DNA of 64,000 bases from Amaranthus tricolor (lineage: Eukaryota > Streptophyta > Magnoliopsida > Caryophyllales > Amaranthaceae): contig NC_080053.1 in assembly GCF_026212465.1 (NCBI RefSeq), positions 15,948,527-16,012,526 on the forward strand, in the 5' to 3' direction. Shown here in pieces: positions 10,701-20,298 of the stretch (position 1 is the first letter of the stretch; every line of letters begins with the position of its first letter). A program made the position numbers and the translations under genes. The notes beneath the pieces were generated by a model, which was not told where the DNA came from, did not search any database, and saw only the letters and a list, made by a program, of their open reading frames with translations.

Positions 10701-13700
10701 TACCCTATACCCCTTTACACCCACTCCATACCCCACAAAGATACCTTTTCTAGCCCTAGGTTCTAACTTACCATCATTTACATGAATATAAGCTGGACAA
10801 CCAAAGATTCTAAGACTAGAATAGTTTACCGGAGTGTTGTACCATACCTCTTGTGGCGACTTGAACTTCAAGGCGGTATGAGGTGAACGGTTGATCAAAT
10901 AACATGCCGTAGCCACCGCTTCGGCCCAAAATTGTTTCCCCAAATTTGCTTGATTTAGCATGCATCTTGCCCTTTCCAATAACGTTTTATTCATCCTCTC
11001 CGCAACACCATTTTGTTGAGGACGACCTGCACAAGTTCTATGTCTAACAATACCTTCATTAGAACAATAATTGAGAAACTTGCTATCAACAAATTCAAGA
11101 CCATTGTCGGTTCTCAAGGTCTTGATGCTCCTACCGGCTTTCTTTTCAATCATCTTCTTCCATTCCAAGAAGACATCAAAAACTTCATATTTATGTTTTA
11201 TAAAGTAACACCAAACTTTTCTAGAGTAATCATCAATAAAGGTCAACATGTAGCTACAACCACTAAGGGAGGGCGTTCGTGAAGGCCCCCACAAGTCGGA
11301 ATGGACATAATCTAATATCCCCTTAGTGTTGTGGATGGCGGGTTTAAAACTAACTCTCTTGTGTTTCCCATAAACACAATGTTCACAAAAACCAAGGTTC
11401 CCAAAATTTTTTCCATCAAATAAACCTTGTTTAGAGAGTTCAAACATACCTCTTTCGCTCATGTGACCAAGCCTCAAGTGCCAAAGTTTGGTGTCACGAT
11501 CGAACATTGTGCTTGTGGATACATTCGCCGAGCCAAGAATGGTTGAACCTTGAAGAGCATACAAACTCCCATTCAACCTCCCCTTCATCACCACTAGTGA
11601 ACCCTTGGCTACCTTCATAACTCCACCTTCACAAGTGATTCTACACCCGATCTTATCAAGAGTACCCAAAGATAAAAGATTCTTTTTCAAGCCCGGGACA
11701 TACCTTACATCGGTTAAGGTCCTCACAATCCCATCAAACATTTTAATTTTAATGCTCCCAATCCCAACAACCTTACATGTGGTGTTGTTTCCCATGGTAA
11801 CATTTCCCCCATCAACACTTTCAAATGTATGGAAGAAAGTTTTGTTGGGAGTCATGTGGAATGTGCACCCCGAATCAAGAATCCATTCATTATTACCTTT
11901 GTACTCATGAGTGGCAACAAGAACATCGCCATCATCACTATCATTCACGTAACTAGCATTGGCATTGCTAGTTCCTTCCCTTGCCTCTTCTTCTAGCTTT
12001 CTCTTAAGCTTCCAACAATCCTTCTTGATGTGGCCCTTAAGCTTGCAATAGTTACAAGACTTATTTTTGTTCGGCCTCACGGACTTGGACCTTCCTTTAC
12101 CCTTGTTTCCACTCCCACTAGTGGAACCTTTCTCTTGTGACCTCCCTCTTACAAACAAACCGTCACTAGCATTGCTTGGTGACTTTTGTGACAATTGTGT
12201 ATCAATGAGATCCCTTTGAGTCAAGGCATTCTTCACATCATCACTACTCAAATTATCTCTACCATAAAGTAGAGTTTCTCTAAAATTTTTATAAGAAGGG
12301 GGTAAAGAACATAAAAGATAAATTGCCAAGTCTTCATCATCAAGCTTAACATCAATGTTTTGTAAATCCATAACAATGGAACAAAACTCATCCAAGTGAG
12401 GTTTTAAAGGTTTACCTTCCTCCAAGCGTAAGTCGTAGAGTCTACTCTTCAAAAGTAGCCTATTGGTAACACTCTTGGCCATGTAGAGTGATTCCAATTT
12501 CTCCCATATACTCTTGGTTGTTGTTTCTTTAACAACCTCTCTTAGAACTTCATTGGATAAGCATAATTGGATTGCCGATAACGCCTTTGTGTCTATCTCT
12601 TCCCGTCTCGATGCGGACATTCCTTCCGGCATCTTCTCTACACCATCAATCGCCTTGTGCACACCATTTTGAATCAAAATGGCTCTCATTTTGACTTGCC
12701 ATAAGCCAAAGTTTACATTCCTATCAAACTTCTCAATATCGAGCTTCATTGTAGTCATGATTTTCAAGTAATAATTTCTTAAAACACCGCAAAATAACCT
12801 TGGCTCTGATACCAATTGAAAACGATCGCCAAATACTTACGATGCTAAGAACAAACAACAATGAGCAAAATTAAGTTTGACAAAGTAACAAACAAGGACA
12901 CAAAGATTTAAGGAGGTTCACCCAATGATGGCTACGTCCTCCGTGGTGTGTAGTTTATGTTTATATTATATCAAATGAATACAAACAACACTTCAATATG
13001 AAGAATTACAATTGAGATAGAGATAACAACAATAGGCTATGTGTTTGGCTTAAGGGTTGTGTTTGATGTGTTTTGCATACTTGAAGTGTGGGTATGAGAG
13101 CCCTATTTATAGTGCTAGGTACTTGAAGATGAATGGCTCACATAAATACATAGTTAATTTAGGGTAATGAATACTATGAAATAACTCTAAGAACTTGAAA
13201 AGGCATTATCTCAAGAGTCACACACATGAGACTCTTCACCTTAATCTTCATTAACACCAATAATTCCCATGAATACTCTTCACCTTATTACACCCTTTTG
13301 GATTCCACAACTCAAGAGTCACACACATGAATTCAACCCTTTAATGTGCACTCAAGTCACACATTAGTATAGTATCATTTATAATCACATTAGTATACTA
13401 CCATTCATAACAGTTCTTTTAGAGTATTGAGAAGGAATCTACAGTATTGAAGAATCTTATTGACAAAGCTAATGAGAAAGGATGGAGAAGACAGTATCCT
13501 TTGTGGCCTTCTATATTATTCAGGTTATTTCAATATGCTCATCCATAAGTAAAAGATTATTTGGTGGCTGCAATTGATAATATTTGAAGCAAAAAAGTCT
13601 CTGAACTGCCTTAAACTATTCTTGTATTCCAAACAGAAAAGTCAAGGTTTGTAGACATTGGTGATGTTTAAGTGAATTGTGCTAGATAAGGTAAGTCAGA

Positions 13701-16700
13701 GTTCTGTGAGGCATAAACAGCTGTTGCTTGTTGCTATTATGAGACTTTCTCCTTACATGCACTGAATTGGATAAACATGTTTGAAAACTTAGCACTGCAA
13801 TCTTTCGCGTATTGCCAAAATAGCACAAGAAAATATAGTTCTGATCCCTCACTGGTTGTATCATGTATGACAAGCCACCTTGTGTCACTCTAGTGTTAAA
13901 GTTGCTAAAATGGTTTCTAAATCTTGTATGTTAAGAAATTTGTTACTTGAACTCCATTGTCCAATTGCAAAAGCAACAATGGCTTATTGTGACAACATTA
14001 GCACAATTTATTCTTCTTTAAAGCCAATAACTCATCAACGCATCAAACATATTGAAATGAATGTCCATTTTGTCTCCCTCTCGATGTCAAATTGCATATA
14101 TGTTTACTAAAGGCGTTTTCTTGGTTCTCTTTTAAGATTTTCGTGACAGTCACAATATTCGTCATCCTCCCATTTCAGCTGCGGGATGTATTAGAATATA
14201 ATAATTCCCCTAAAGATGCTATTTAATCCTAGTCTTTGCTTTGTAAATATTGGTTTTGAAAATATAATTATTTAGTAATATTCTAGTATCTTATTATTAG
14301 GAAACCAATTATTCTGTCTATGTTCTAGTCTCCATATCTTAGCTTTAATTACTTTCTACATTAATAATAATCCAAAAAAACATTCATGACAGAATATTCT
14401 TTCACTTACCATATTAGAGGAGCCAGACCGTTTGATTTGTCAGGATATGCAAGCCCTACTACTCCATCAAATTTAGCAAGGATCAATGTTTGGCTCTCTT
14501 CAACAATTGCTTCAAACAATAACTGCATATTTTAAACTTCATTTACATACCTTTGCCAATGCATAACTTTAGTTTTTAATATATTAATTAAAATTTGAAA
14601 ATATATACTAATACAAAATTAATAATATCCTACAAACAATATATGAAAATAATAATAATCAATATATAATTTGTGAATGGAGAAATGGTGAAAAATTTTA
14701 GTAATTTTAAAGATAAATATAAGATTTTAGAAACTACCCAGAAAAAACTTACATTTATTAAAAACAAACTAGAAAATTTTTTTGTCAAAAATTTATCTAG
14801 AAGCTTCTATTTGTCAAAGGGTACTGATACAAATGTGGTTGTATCAAATGAAGATACCAAGGAGCCCACACAAGGCTGCTTACAGGCCACACAGAACAGC
14901 TCATGGCTTCAGAACAGCACAGCAGCAAACTAGCGACCAGGCCACCTTGCACGACACGTGGAGACCAAACCTGTGCATCCAGGACCTGGGCTAAAGTGGA
15001 AATGAAATCTTGGTACTTGGATCTAGCCATCAAGGTCATAGTACTTTGCTAAAAATCCATGTGGAGTCCTAGAGGCTAAGTGGAAGAAGGGCTGTCTGAC
15101 AGATTGCTCAGATCAGAATTTGCTGAAGTATTTTTGTCTTCTGTTTTCTGTTTTAGGCGCCTTGTAATTAGCACGTGTTCTTTAATTAGGCGTGTGATTA
15201 GGATATAGCCGTTAAGGTAGTTCAGAGCTCTATATAAGGAGAGCCTCACCCATGTAATAGACATCTTACGATTTCATTTGATCATTCAATATGATTGAGG
15301 TACTTCAGAAAAGTGTTTTTCTGTTTTTCTTCTTCGAAGTTGGAGGCAACTTCATATCCTTTGATCCTTGGAGTGTTAAGAGTTGTGGAGCAACCTTGAT
15401 ACTTTAAGGAAATCTTGAGTACAAAGTCTGGAAGGCTTGTACATATCAGTTTTGTGTCAGTCATAGAGGAGGGTCACAGGTGATCGCCATCAGAAAATCA
15501 AGAAGGGACTTCTTGGTTCTGTTTGTGATTGTTTCGTGCTCTTTTCATGATCATTTGTAGCTTTTGTGAGTGTCTTTGATTCAAGCTTCCGCACAACATT
15601 AATCCTTGCATAACCAAGGCCTTAATTAGCCTTAGTTTCGCATCAGGTACCTATTAACGGTTACCATCCAAAATGATATTTCTAATGTCATGTGAAAATC
15701 ACGTGACTCCATTTCAGTTTTCTTTCCCAGCTTCTTCCTTCATCCAATCAGAACCCTAATTTCGAATTCCTTACATTTCTTCTTCATATTCTTCCTTATT
15801 CTCCATTAAAATAATGTGTTCAAGCTTTGAAATGTGTCCTTTTTCATCTATGCTTTAAACTGTTCATCTACTTAATTACCTCATTTTTATCAAATGACGT
15901 TAAAAACTACAGGTCATTGGAACAATTGGGGAAATACCTTCGAACCCTAATTCCCTTTCTCAGAAATGTTGAGTTTGGGAAAGGGAATGGGCACATTGTT
16001 CATTAAAGAGTACCTGTTTCTGATTTTGTTTTTTCTTTTTTTTTTGTTAAATGTTGACCTACTAATGGATTTTGAATGGTCGTTAATAGGCTCTTTGACA
16101 AAAAAATTTCTAGGTGATTTTTGAAAAAAAAAATTTGAAAGTTTTTCACAAAAGTAAGCTTTTTTAGGTAGTTTCTAACAATTATACCATAATTTTTATT
16201 AATTCCAAGGTAGGCATAGTCGCTACAAGAAAGAGGGGAAGGAATTATCATACTGTAGACGGTGAGAATCAAACTTTTATCACCTAGGTATAACCTTCAA
16301 CCGTCAAGTCAACAATGTTTCTCAGATACAATAGCTTTTGACTTTTGAGTCAACTTTTACAGAAATATAATTTAGAGCATTTATATATCAAGGGATTTGG
16401 GACCAACTTAATAAAAACATGAAACTAATGACATAAATTATGGATACAATCCTACAAAACAAGTCCTAGAATGATTGGAAGCCCCATTTAGATTGTATCA
16501 TTTGTTAAGAGTAATTATGACATTAAGCATTGAAGTAACATACTTGATCCTTAACATGTAAACCTCCAACTTGAACATAATCTTGGCTGAGTATGCCACT
16601 GATCTTAGCTTCTGTTCCATAAATAATTTCATGTGGAGTTCCTGATAAAGTAAAAATGAGTTATTATCTCAATCTGCAATTCTGGGTATTCCCTAATCCA

Positions 16701-17424
16701 CCTTCTATTCAATTATAATGAAGAAAAGTGTTACCTATCTTGGTGTATGTACTTGAATTGCTTGAGTTGTACTTGGAGTGAAATTCACAAGCTTTCTACA
16801 ATGGAAGGATTGCTTATGAGTTAAGAATATAACTATTGGGATGGTTTATCCCACATCGATGAATTAAAGATAGTGTGCACACTTTATAAATCCAGAGCCC
16901 TTCTTCCTATTGCCATATAGTTTTAGGATGATATCTCTTTGTTTTATGAAGAGTGTGCACCTCGTGTTTCCCCGATAATAAATTGCTATTCATAATAAAA
17001 TCAGACCAATTTAACAATAACAGTAAATACAAATTTAAACCGAGTTGAGTTCAAGTAGTTTGGATACACATACAGATGAGTTGCATTTAGAAGAAGGAAT
17101 CCAAACATAAGTAATAGCAGTATCAAAAATAACAGAAAATTTCTGTGCGGGTGTGCCAATTCCAATCTCTCCAACAAATTGTGTATTCATATAATTCTTC
17201 AAATATATATTTTCTGTATGCTTTTCAGCAGCACGTGCAAAAAGCCCTTTAAAATCGGCTTCATGTATGCCCAACTTCTTAGCAGATCTGATAGCATTAT
17301 GAAGTGTAGTCTGATGAACCCTTTTAAGACTTATCCTGACAAACCCAGAAGTTGACAGAGGCAGCAAACAGGAATTCATTAGTGCCCAAATACATAGAAT
17401 TCGACACAGATTACTGATTCCCAT
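4768..17424 (-). CDS. Plant A1 aspartic proteinase (phytepsin-like), 13 exons, atypical active site
   Basis: Thirteen exons, each with GT/AG borders and compatible phase, give 1533 bp (510 residues), the usual phytepsin length: 17424-17074, 16795-16735, 16641-16544, 14522-14410, 7391-7217, 6815-6776, 6652-6588, 6493-6380, 6164-6100, 5794-5635, 5555-5436, 5239-5154, 4852-4768. Residues 1-26 look like a signal peptide, so the product is probably vacuolar or secreted. A propeptide follows, then the mature N-lobe ([15 protein letters not shown]). Tyr145 is the expected flap tyrosine. A saposin-like plant-specific insert carries the usual six cysteines (346, 352, 385, 388, 416, 430). The C-lobe ends [14 protein letters not shown]. 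Family members hydrolyse peptides with two aspartates, normally in DTGS and DSGT motifs; here these are D101-T-A-I and D291-S-G-S. The aspartates remain, but Gly103 and Ser104 are replaced. The exon 8 donor (GGG|GTCTCT) is weak but restores the family spacing; read-through would meet a stop about 11 codons later. Intron 4 is 7.0 kb because of a Copia insertion. Activity is uncertain; expression is untested. Confidence 0.88.
4961..5107 (-). repeat. Dispersed ~150-bp repeat, copy A (intron 12)
   Basis: On the minus strand this stretch reads TTGGGATGGCTTATCCCACA and continues through a GTGTGCACAC core and CCATTGCCATATGGTTTTGG. It matches 16836-16973 on the opposite strand, so the two copies form an inverted pair in introns 12 and 1 of the same gene. 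It codes for nothing evident. It may be a small MITE or fragment of a larger repeat; the boundaries are approximate. Confidence 0.75.
5832..6059 (+). mobile_element. TRIM-like mini-retroelement in intron 9
   Basis: A 73-bp candidate LTR (5832-5904) starts TGTTAGAGTATATAAC and ends TTTGACA. A tRNA-Met-type primer-binding site follows at once (TGGTATCAGAGGC, 5905-5917). After a spacer of about 55 bases a second, diverged LTR-like stretch starts near 5974 (TTAGAGTATATAAAATATCC) and ends near 6059. There is no coding capacity, as expected of terminal-repeat retrotransposons in miniature. The terminal bases also form an inverted repeat, so a MITE is the alternative. Confidence 0.55.
8147..8742 (-). 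repeat. 3' LTR of the intact Copia element
   Basis: 596 bp, TGAAAACGATCGCC to ATTCATAACA. Identical to 12817-13412 by eye except for GGCAACG here against GGCTACG in the other copy (about 8271-8277). Next to it, at about 8743-8757, is the purine-rich tract (AAGGTGGAGAT on the minus strand) used to prime plus-strand DNA synthesis. Confidence 0.95.
8838..12758 (-). CDS. Copia gag-pol polyprotein, full length
   Basis: One open frame of 1306 residues. I chose the ATG at 12758 ([11 protein letters not shown]) because the longer frame upstream begins inside the primer-binding site. Order: Gag_N and retrotransposon gag; CCHC zinc knuckle [15 protein letters not shown] (about residue 250); protease with WILDSGC; GAG-pre-integrase ([13 protein letters not shown]); integrase with [15 protein letters not shown] and [12 protein letters not shown] as DDE context; Copia reverse transcriptase with YVDDM near residue 970; RNase H with CDSDYGGD and TTEAEY. 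The order protease-integrase-RT-RNase H defines Ty1/Copia. No stop, frameshift or missing catalytic residue was seen. The protein is cut by its own protease into capsid, integrase and reverse transcriptase and copies the element through an RNA intermediate. Confidence 0.96.
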   Translation of the reverse strand: MTTMKLDIEKFDRNVNFGLWQVKMRAILIQNGVHKAIDGVEKMPEGMSASRREEIDTKALSAIQLCLSNEVLREVVKETTTKSIWEKLESLYMAKSVTNRLLLKSRLYDLRLEEGKPLKPHLDEFCSIVMDLQNIDVKLDDEDLAIYLLCSLPPSYKNFRETLLYGRDNLSSDDVKNALTQRDLIDTQLSQKSPSNASDGLFVRGRSQEKGSTSGSGNKGKGRSKSVRPNKNKSCNYCKLKGHIKKDCWKLKRKLEEEAREGTSNANASYVNDSDDGDVLVATHEYKGNNEWILDSGCTFHMTPNKTFFHTFESVDGGNVTMGNNTTCKVVGIGSIKIKMFDGIVRTLTDVRYVPGLKKNLLSLGTLDKIGCRITCEGGVMKVAKGSLVVMKGRLNGSLYALQGSTILGSANVSTSTMFDRDTKLWHLRLGHMSERGMFELSKQGLFDGKNFGNLGFCEHCVYGKHKRVSFKPAIHNTKGILDYVHSDLWGPSRTPSLSGCSYMLTFIDDYSRKVWCYFIKHKYEVFDVFLEWKKMIEKKAGRSIKTLRTDNGLEFVDSKFLNYCSNEGIVRHRTCAGRPQQNGVAERMNKTLLERARCMLNQANLGKQFWAEAVATACYLINRSPHTALKFKSPQEVWYNTPVNYSSLRIFGCPAYIHVNDGKLEPRARKGIFVGYGVGVKGYRVWCNESKKIIVSRDVVFDEDSMLVSNVEKPFNNDDNEAQVEVESSNVDNEKNDDVQQRSPPLSTTRQRRKIVAPRRYIEECDYVVYALNIASEVEGLNEPSTYKEAMASNDSSKWLIAMKQEMESLAKNGTWDIVVAPKKKKIVGCKWIFKRKEGPSSDIPPIYKARVVAKGYSQIEGIDFHEVFSPVVKHSSIRALLALVAMEDLELHQLDVKTAFLHGELEEEIFMKQPEGFEVAGKENHVCRLKRSLYGLKQSPRQWYKRFDSFMISHDFVRSSYDSCVYLKKFEDGSLLYLLLYVDDMLVACSSLLKVEDLKELLSSEFDMKDLGEAKKILGMEILRDRAKGVLYLSQRKYIEKVVQRFSMDDAKGVSTPLASHFKLSKNLCPQTKEEEEQMVRIPYTSAVGSVMYAMVCSRPDIAHAVSLVSRYMFNPGKGHWEALKWLLRYLKDTSNVCLMYGKNSSELTGFCDSDYGGDLDNRKSTSGFVFTLGGSAISWQSSLQDVVAFSTTEAEYIAVAESFKEAKWLKGLVGEMCNKVCEVSVHCDSQSAIHLARNQNTFHRRSKHIDIKYNFIRDEVEHKRVLLKKIDTTENPADMMTKSLPTTKFELCVDLVGLAPCLR
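12798..12814 (-). promoter_or_regulatory. tRNA-Met primer-binding site of the intact Copia element
   Basis: Minus strand TGGTATCAGAGCCAAGG, two bases from the 5' LTR. It is complementary to the 3' end of plant initiator tRNA-Met, the usual primer for Copia minus-strand DNA. Confidence 0.9.
12817..13412 (-). repeat. 5' LTR of the intact Copia element
   Basis: 596 bp, with the promoter presumably in its U3 part (the minus-strand 5' LTR is the right-hand one). CTATTTATAG near 13105 is a possible TATA region. It differs from the other LTR at a single base. Confidence 0.95.
13870..14370 (+). pseudogene. Copia pol 3' remnant plus LTR start
   Basis: In intron 4 on the plus strand, 13880-14108 keeps the tail of a Copia RNase H ([23 protein letters not shown]). 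Broken frames near 14120-14185 still resemble the end of pol. A GCGGGATGTATTAG motif at about 14180 looks like the purine tract followed by an LTR start (TGTATTAGAATATAA). The rest of the element and its left end are missing. It is older than the intact Copia to its left and on the opposite strand, and belongs to another family. Confidence 0.7.
14825..15645 (+). mobile_element. Solo LTR with TSD GGTAC (intron 3)
   Basis: 821 bp beginning TGATACAAATG and ending TTTCGCATCA, bordered by a perfect 5-bp duplication GGTAC at 14820-14824 and 15646-15650. TCTATATAAGG at about 15228-15238 is a good TATA box for the plus orientation. No interior or second LTR remains, so LTR-LTR recombination has removed the body. 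Fragments at 45964-46625 come from a related family. It lies in intron 3 of the proteinase gene, antisense to it. Confidence 0.9.
16836..16973 (+). repeat. Dispersed ~140-bp repeat, copy B (intron 1)
   Basis: TTGGGATGGTTTATCCCACA at its left end, a GTGTGCACAC core and CCTATTGCCATATAGTTTTAGG match copy A at 4961-5107 in opposite orientation. Short insertions and many substitutions separate the copies. Confidence 0.75.
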
Positions 17425-18161
17425 CTTGTTGGAAAAAACCTATAAACTGAGTATTAGTAAAGTTAAAAAAACAGTAAAATATATACATAATATACAGGAA
17501 AATAAAGATAAAAGAAGTGTTTAGAACAAAGACATAATTGTGAGAAAATAATTACAACTTACAGGTGAAAAAAGAGCATGAAAATAGGTCCAGAATTCCA
17601 GAAATGGAGTTGGATATGAAGTATCTGTTTAGAATACAAGGTTTCTGGTTTTATGTTTTTAGTATACGACTGACATATCATTATGTGGTCTAAATGTAAG
17701 CAAGCCTTTGTTTTCTCTTCGTCATATCTCAGGCTCTCAGCCTCAGGTGACATCACGCTAAAGCCTAGAACACTTTAAATTAAAAATCTTGAAAAATTCA
17801 AATTTTGTTCCCAAATAATATTTTATATTTAAAATTTTTAAAATGCTACCATAACTTTTTGTCATGATTTTTTTAACCTTTTTTTATATTATTTTTGACT
17901 GATTGGTTGGTTAGTCGATTAAATAAGTAGAAAATATATTTGGTAAATTAACTTCAACTAAATTTTAATTCAAATTCAAAAGCTACTTAAAATAGTTTTT
18001 CCATTAATATTTGGCTTTTTGATTCAACTATTTTCTAATAATCAACCAATAATTAATTTTGACATATGTCAAAAAAATTTTCGTGTAGGATTTAAATTGA
18101 GTTTGTTTATTTTTAATTAATAGTCTGACAATACTTTTCGATGAGCCGTTTATAGTATTTT
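17425..18161. other. 5' region of the proteinase gene
   Basis: This contains the likely 5' UTR and promoter of the proteinase gene on the minus strand. The ATG at 17424 is preceded by a pyrimidine-rich stretch with an AG at about 17439-17440, so a 5' UTR intron is possible, with its leader exon perhaps around 17560-17770. No convincing TATA box could be assigned. The rest is AT-rich and without recognisable genes. Confidence 0.4.
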
Positions 18162-18766
18162 CGTTTGGTAATTGATATTAAATGATGATAATGGAAATAG
18201 TTTGTAGTATAAATTTCCACGTAATACATCATGTCATTCTCATGGTAAGAAAAGTGGCCATAATTTTCTATTACCAACTAATGACACCAAGGCCGTCTCG
18301 TAAATTTTGGGTCAATGTGCCAATTTTATCTTAAAAACCCTTTCGAATTAAAGAAAAGAAAAAATAAAATACTAGTATATGATAAAATTTCTTCTTTTAT
18401 TAAAATATTTAAATTTGAGTCTTTACTATTTGATTACTCTCGTGTAAAAGAGTATAAATATGTTCTCGGTAATTGAAACAATAAATCAAATAAGTATAAA
18501 ACCAGATTTTTGGGGCCCCTTTGATAATTAGGCCTTGTGTTGTAGACCGCTTTGCTTATACTAATCAACGGCCGTGAATATCACATTTGCAAATGGAATT
18601 GCATTGGAATATGAAGAAATGAGATTGTAGAAAAAGAATAAGCATGACCATTAAATATGTCAAGAGATATAAGCATGACTATTAAATATGTCAAGAGATA
18701 TTACTACTAAAATTACACTATAACTTTCCATTACAATTTTCACCATTTAATACCGATTACCAAACG
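18162..18766. mobile_element. MITE-like element with CGTTTGGTAAT termini
   Basis: The left end reads CGTTTGGTAATTGATATTAA; the right end, reverse complemented, reads CGTTTGGTAATCGGTATTAA, and similarity continues about 40 bases inward. The roughly 600 bases between hold no coding frame. The long imperfect inverted termini fit a non-autonomous DNA transposon. Target duplication and superfamily are not resolved. Confidence 0.6.
18640..18701 (+). repeat. 31-bp tandem duplication
   Basis: The unit AAGCATGACCATTAAATATG followed by TCAAGAGATAT is present twice in a row with one substitution (ACCATT to ACTATT). It lies within the MITE-like element. Confidence 0.85.
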
Positions 18767-18838
18767 GAATGTTATCCTTAACTAAAAAAAATTAGATTTT
18801 GATCGGTACAAAACATAAATATTGGCCCTATACGTAAT

Positions 18839-19648
<810 letters not shown>

Positions 19649-20298
19649 CTTATAAGTATTTATATGTTATTTTCTGCAATTGATTTTCAATTGGGAGTAA
19701 TTACCCACCACTTGTTACTTTGGGTTCTTGAGTAGTCTCTTTTCAGTAGGCCTATTGAGGAACCATATCATCTCTTTGAGAGGCGGCTTCCAAAGTCGAG
19801 TCCAATTTAAAAAATTCCTATTATGCGCATGCATTTCACGAACACATCTACTATAATTTTTAGCGTGCAGTTATACTACATTTTCTGTTTTTCTATTTTT
19901 TAAATCTAATGGATCAAGCCTATTGAGACTGTGTCTTGAAACGGTCTCTTACAACAATTGTGTATACTTTTAATCCATTTCAGTGAACATTCCAAGATAA
20001 ATGTTTGTCATCCAGCATCACCATATATCATTGACAGCTTCAACTCAAGTTGGAAGAAATAATACAGAATAGTCACAAAAACAATCTTGCACTGTATTAG
20101 AGAATACATAATATACATCCAATGAGTTATAAATATCATATAAACATCTAAATTACACATGATCCAATAAAAATATTATCCTTACGTGTTTTTTCATCCA
20201 CTTAGAGGAGAATTGGCATGTTTATGTAAAAATACCAAAAAATTTCTTCCATTTATCCTCAATAATATAGTGAAACACCGCATAAAAATCAATCTTTA
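19649..20298. other. 3' flank of the FYVE-domain gene
   Basis: Downstream of the FYVE gene stop codon, no other gene is seen. A minus-strand AATAAA (20295-20300) overlaps the stop codon. The words GAGACTGTGTCTTGAAACGGTC near 19926-19947 form a short imperfect palindrome of a type common in plant intergenic repeats. Confidence 0.5.

Larger units (their letters stand above)
8142..13417 (-). mobile_element. Intact Ty1/Copia retrotransposon with TSD GTTCT
   Basis: The element occupies 8147-13412 (5266 bp) inside intron 4 of the proteinase gene and is bordered by the target duplication GTTCT (8142-8146 and 13413-13417). Both LTRs are 596 bp and differ at only one base by eye, indicating a very recent insertion. 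A tRNA-Met primer-binding site, a purine tract and an uninterrupted gag-pol frame are all present, so it has what an autonomous element needs. It lies on the same strand as the host gene. The short interior and gag type suggest the Tork/Tnt1-like lineage, which is inference. Confidence 0.96.

Noticed and set aside
9000..12000. Plus-strand open frames opposite the Copia polyprotein
   Set aside because: They are antisense shadows of gag-pol with no independent similarity.
12759..12815. N-terminal extension of the Copia gag-pol from 12815
   Set aside because: It begins with TTG in the primer-binding site; the ATG at 12758 matches the gag start of the related element.
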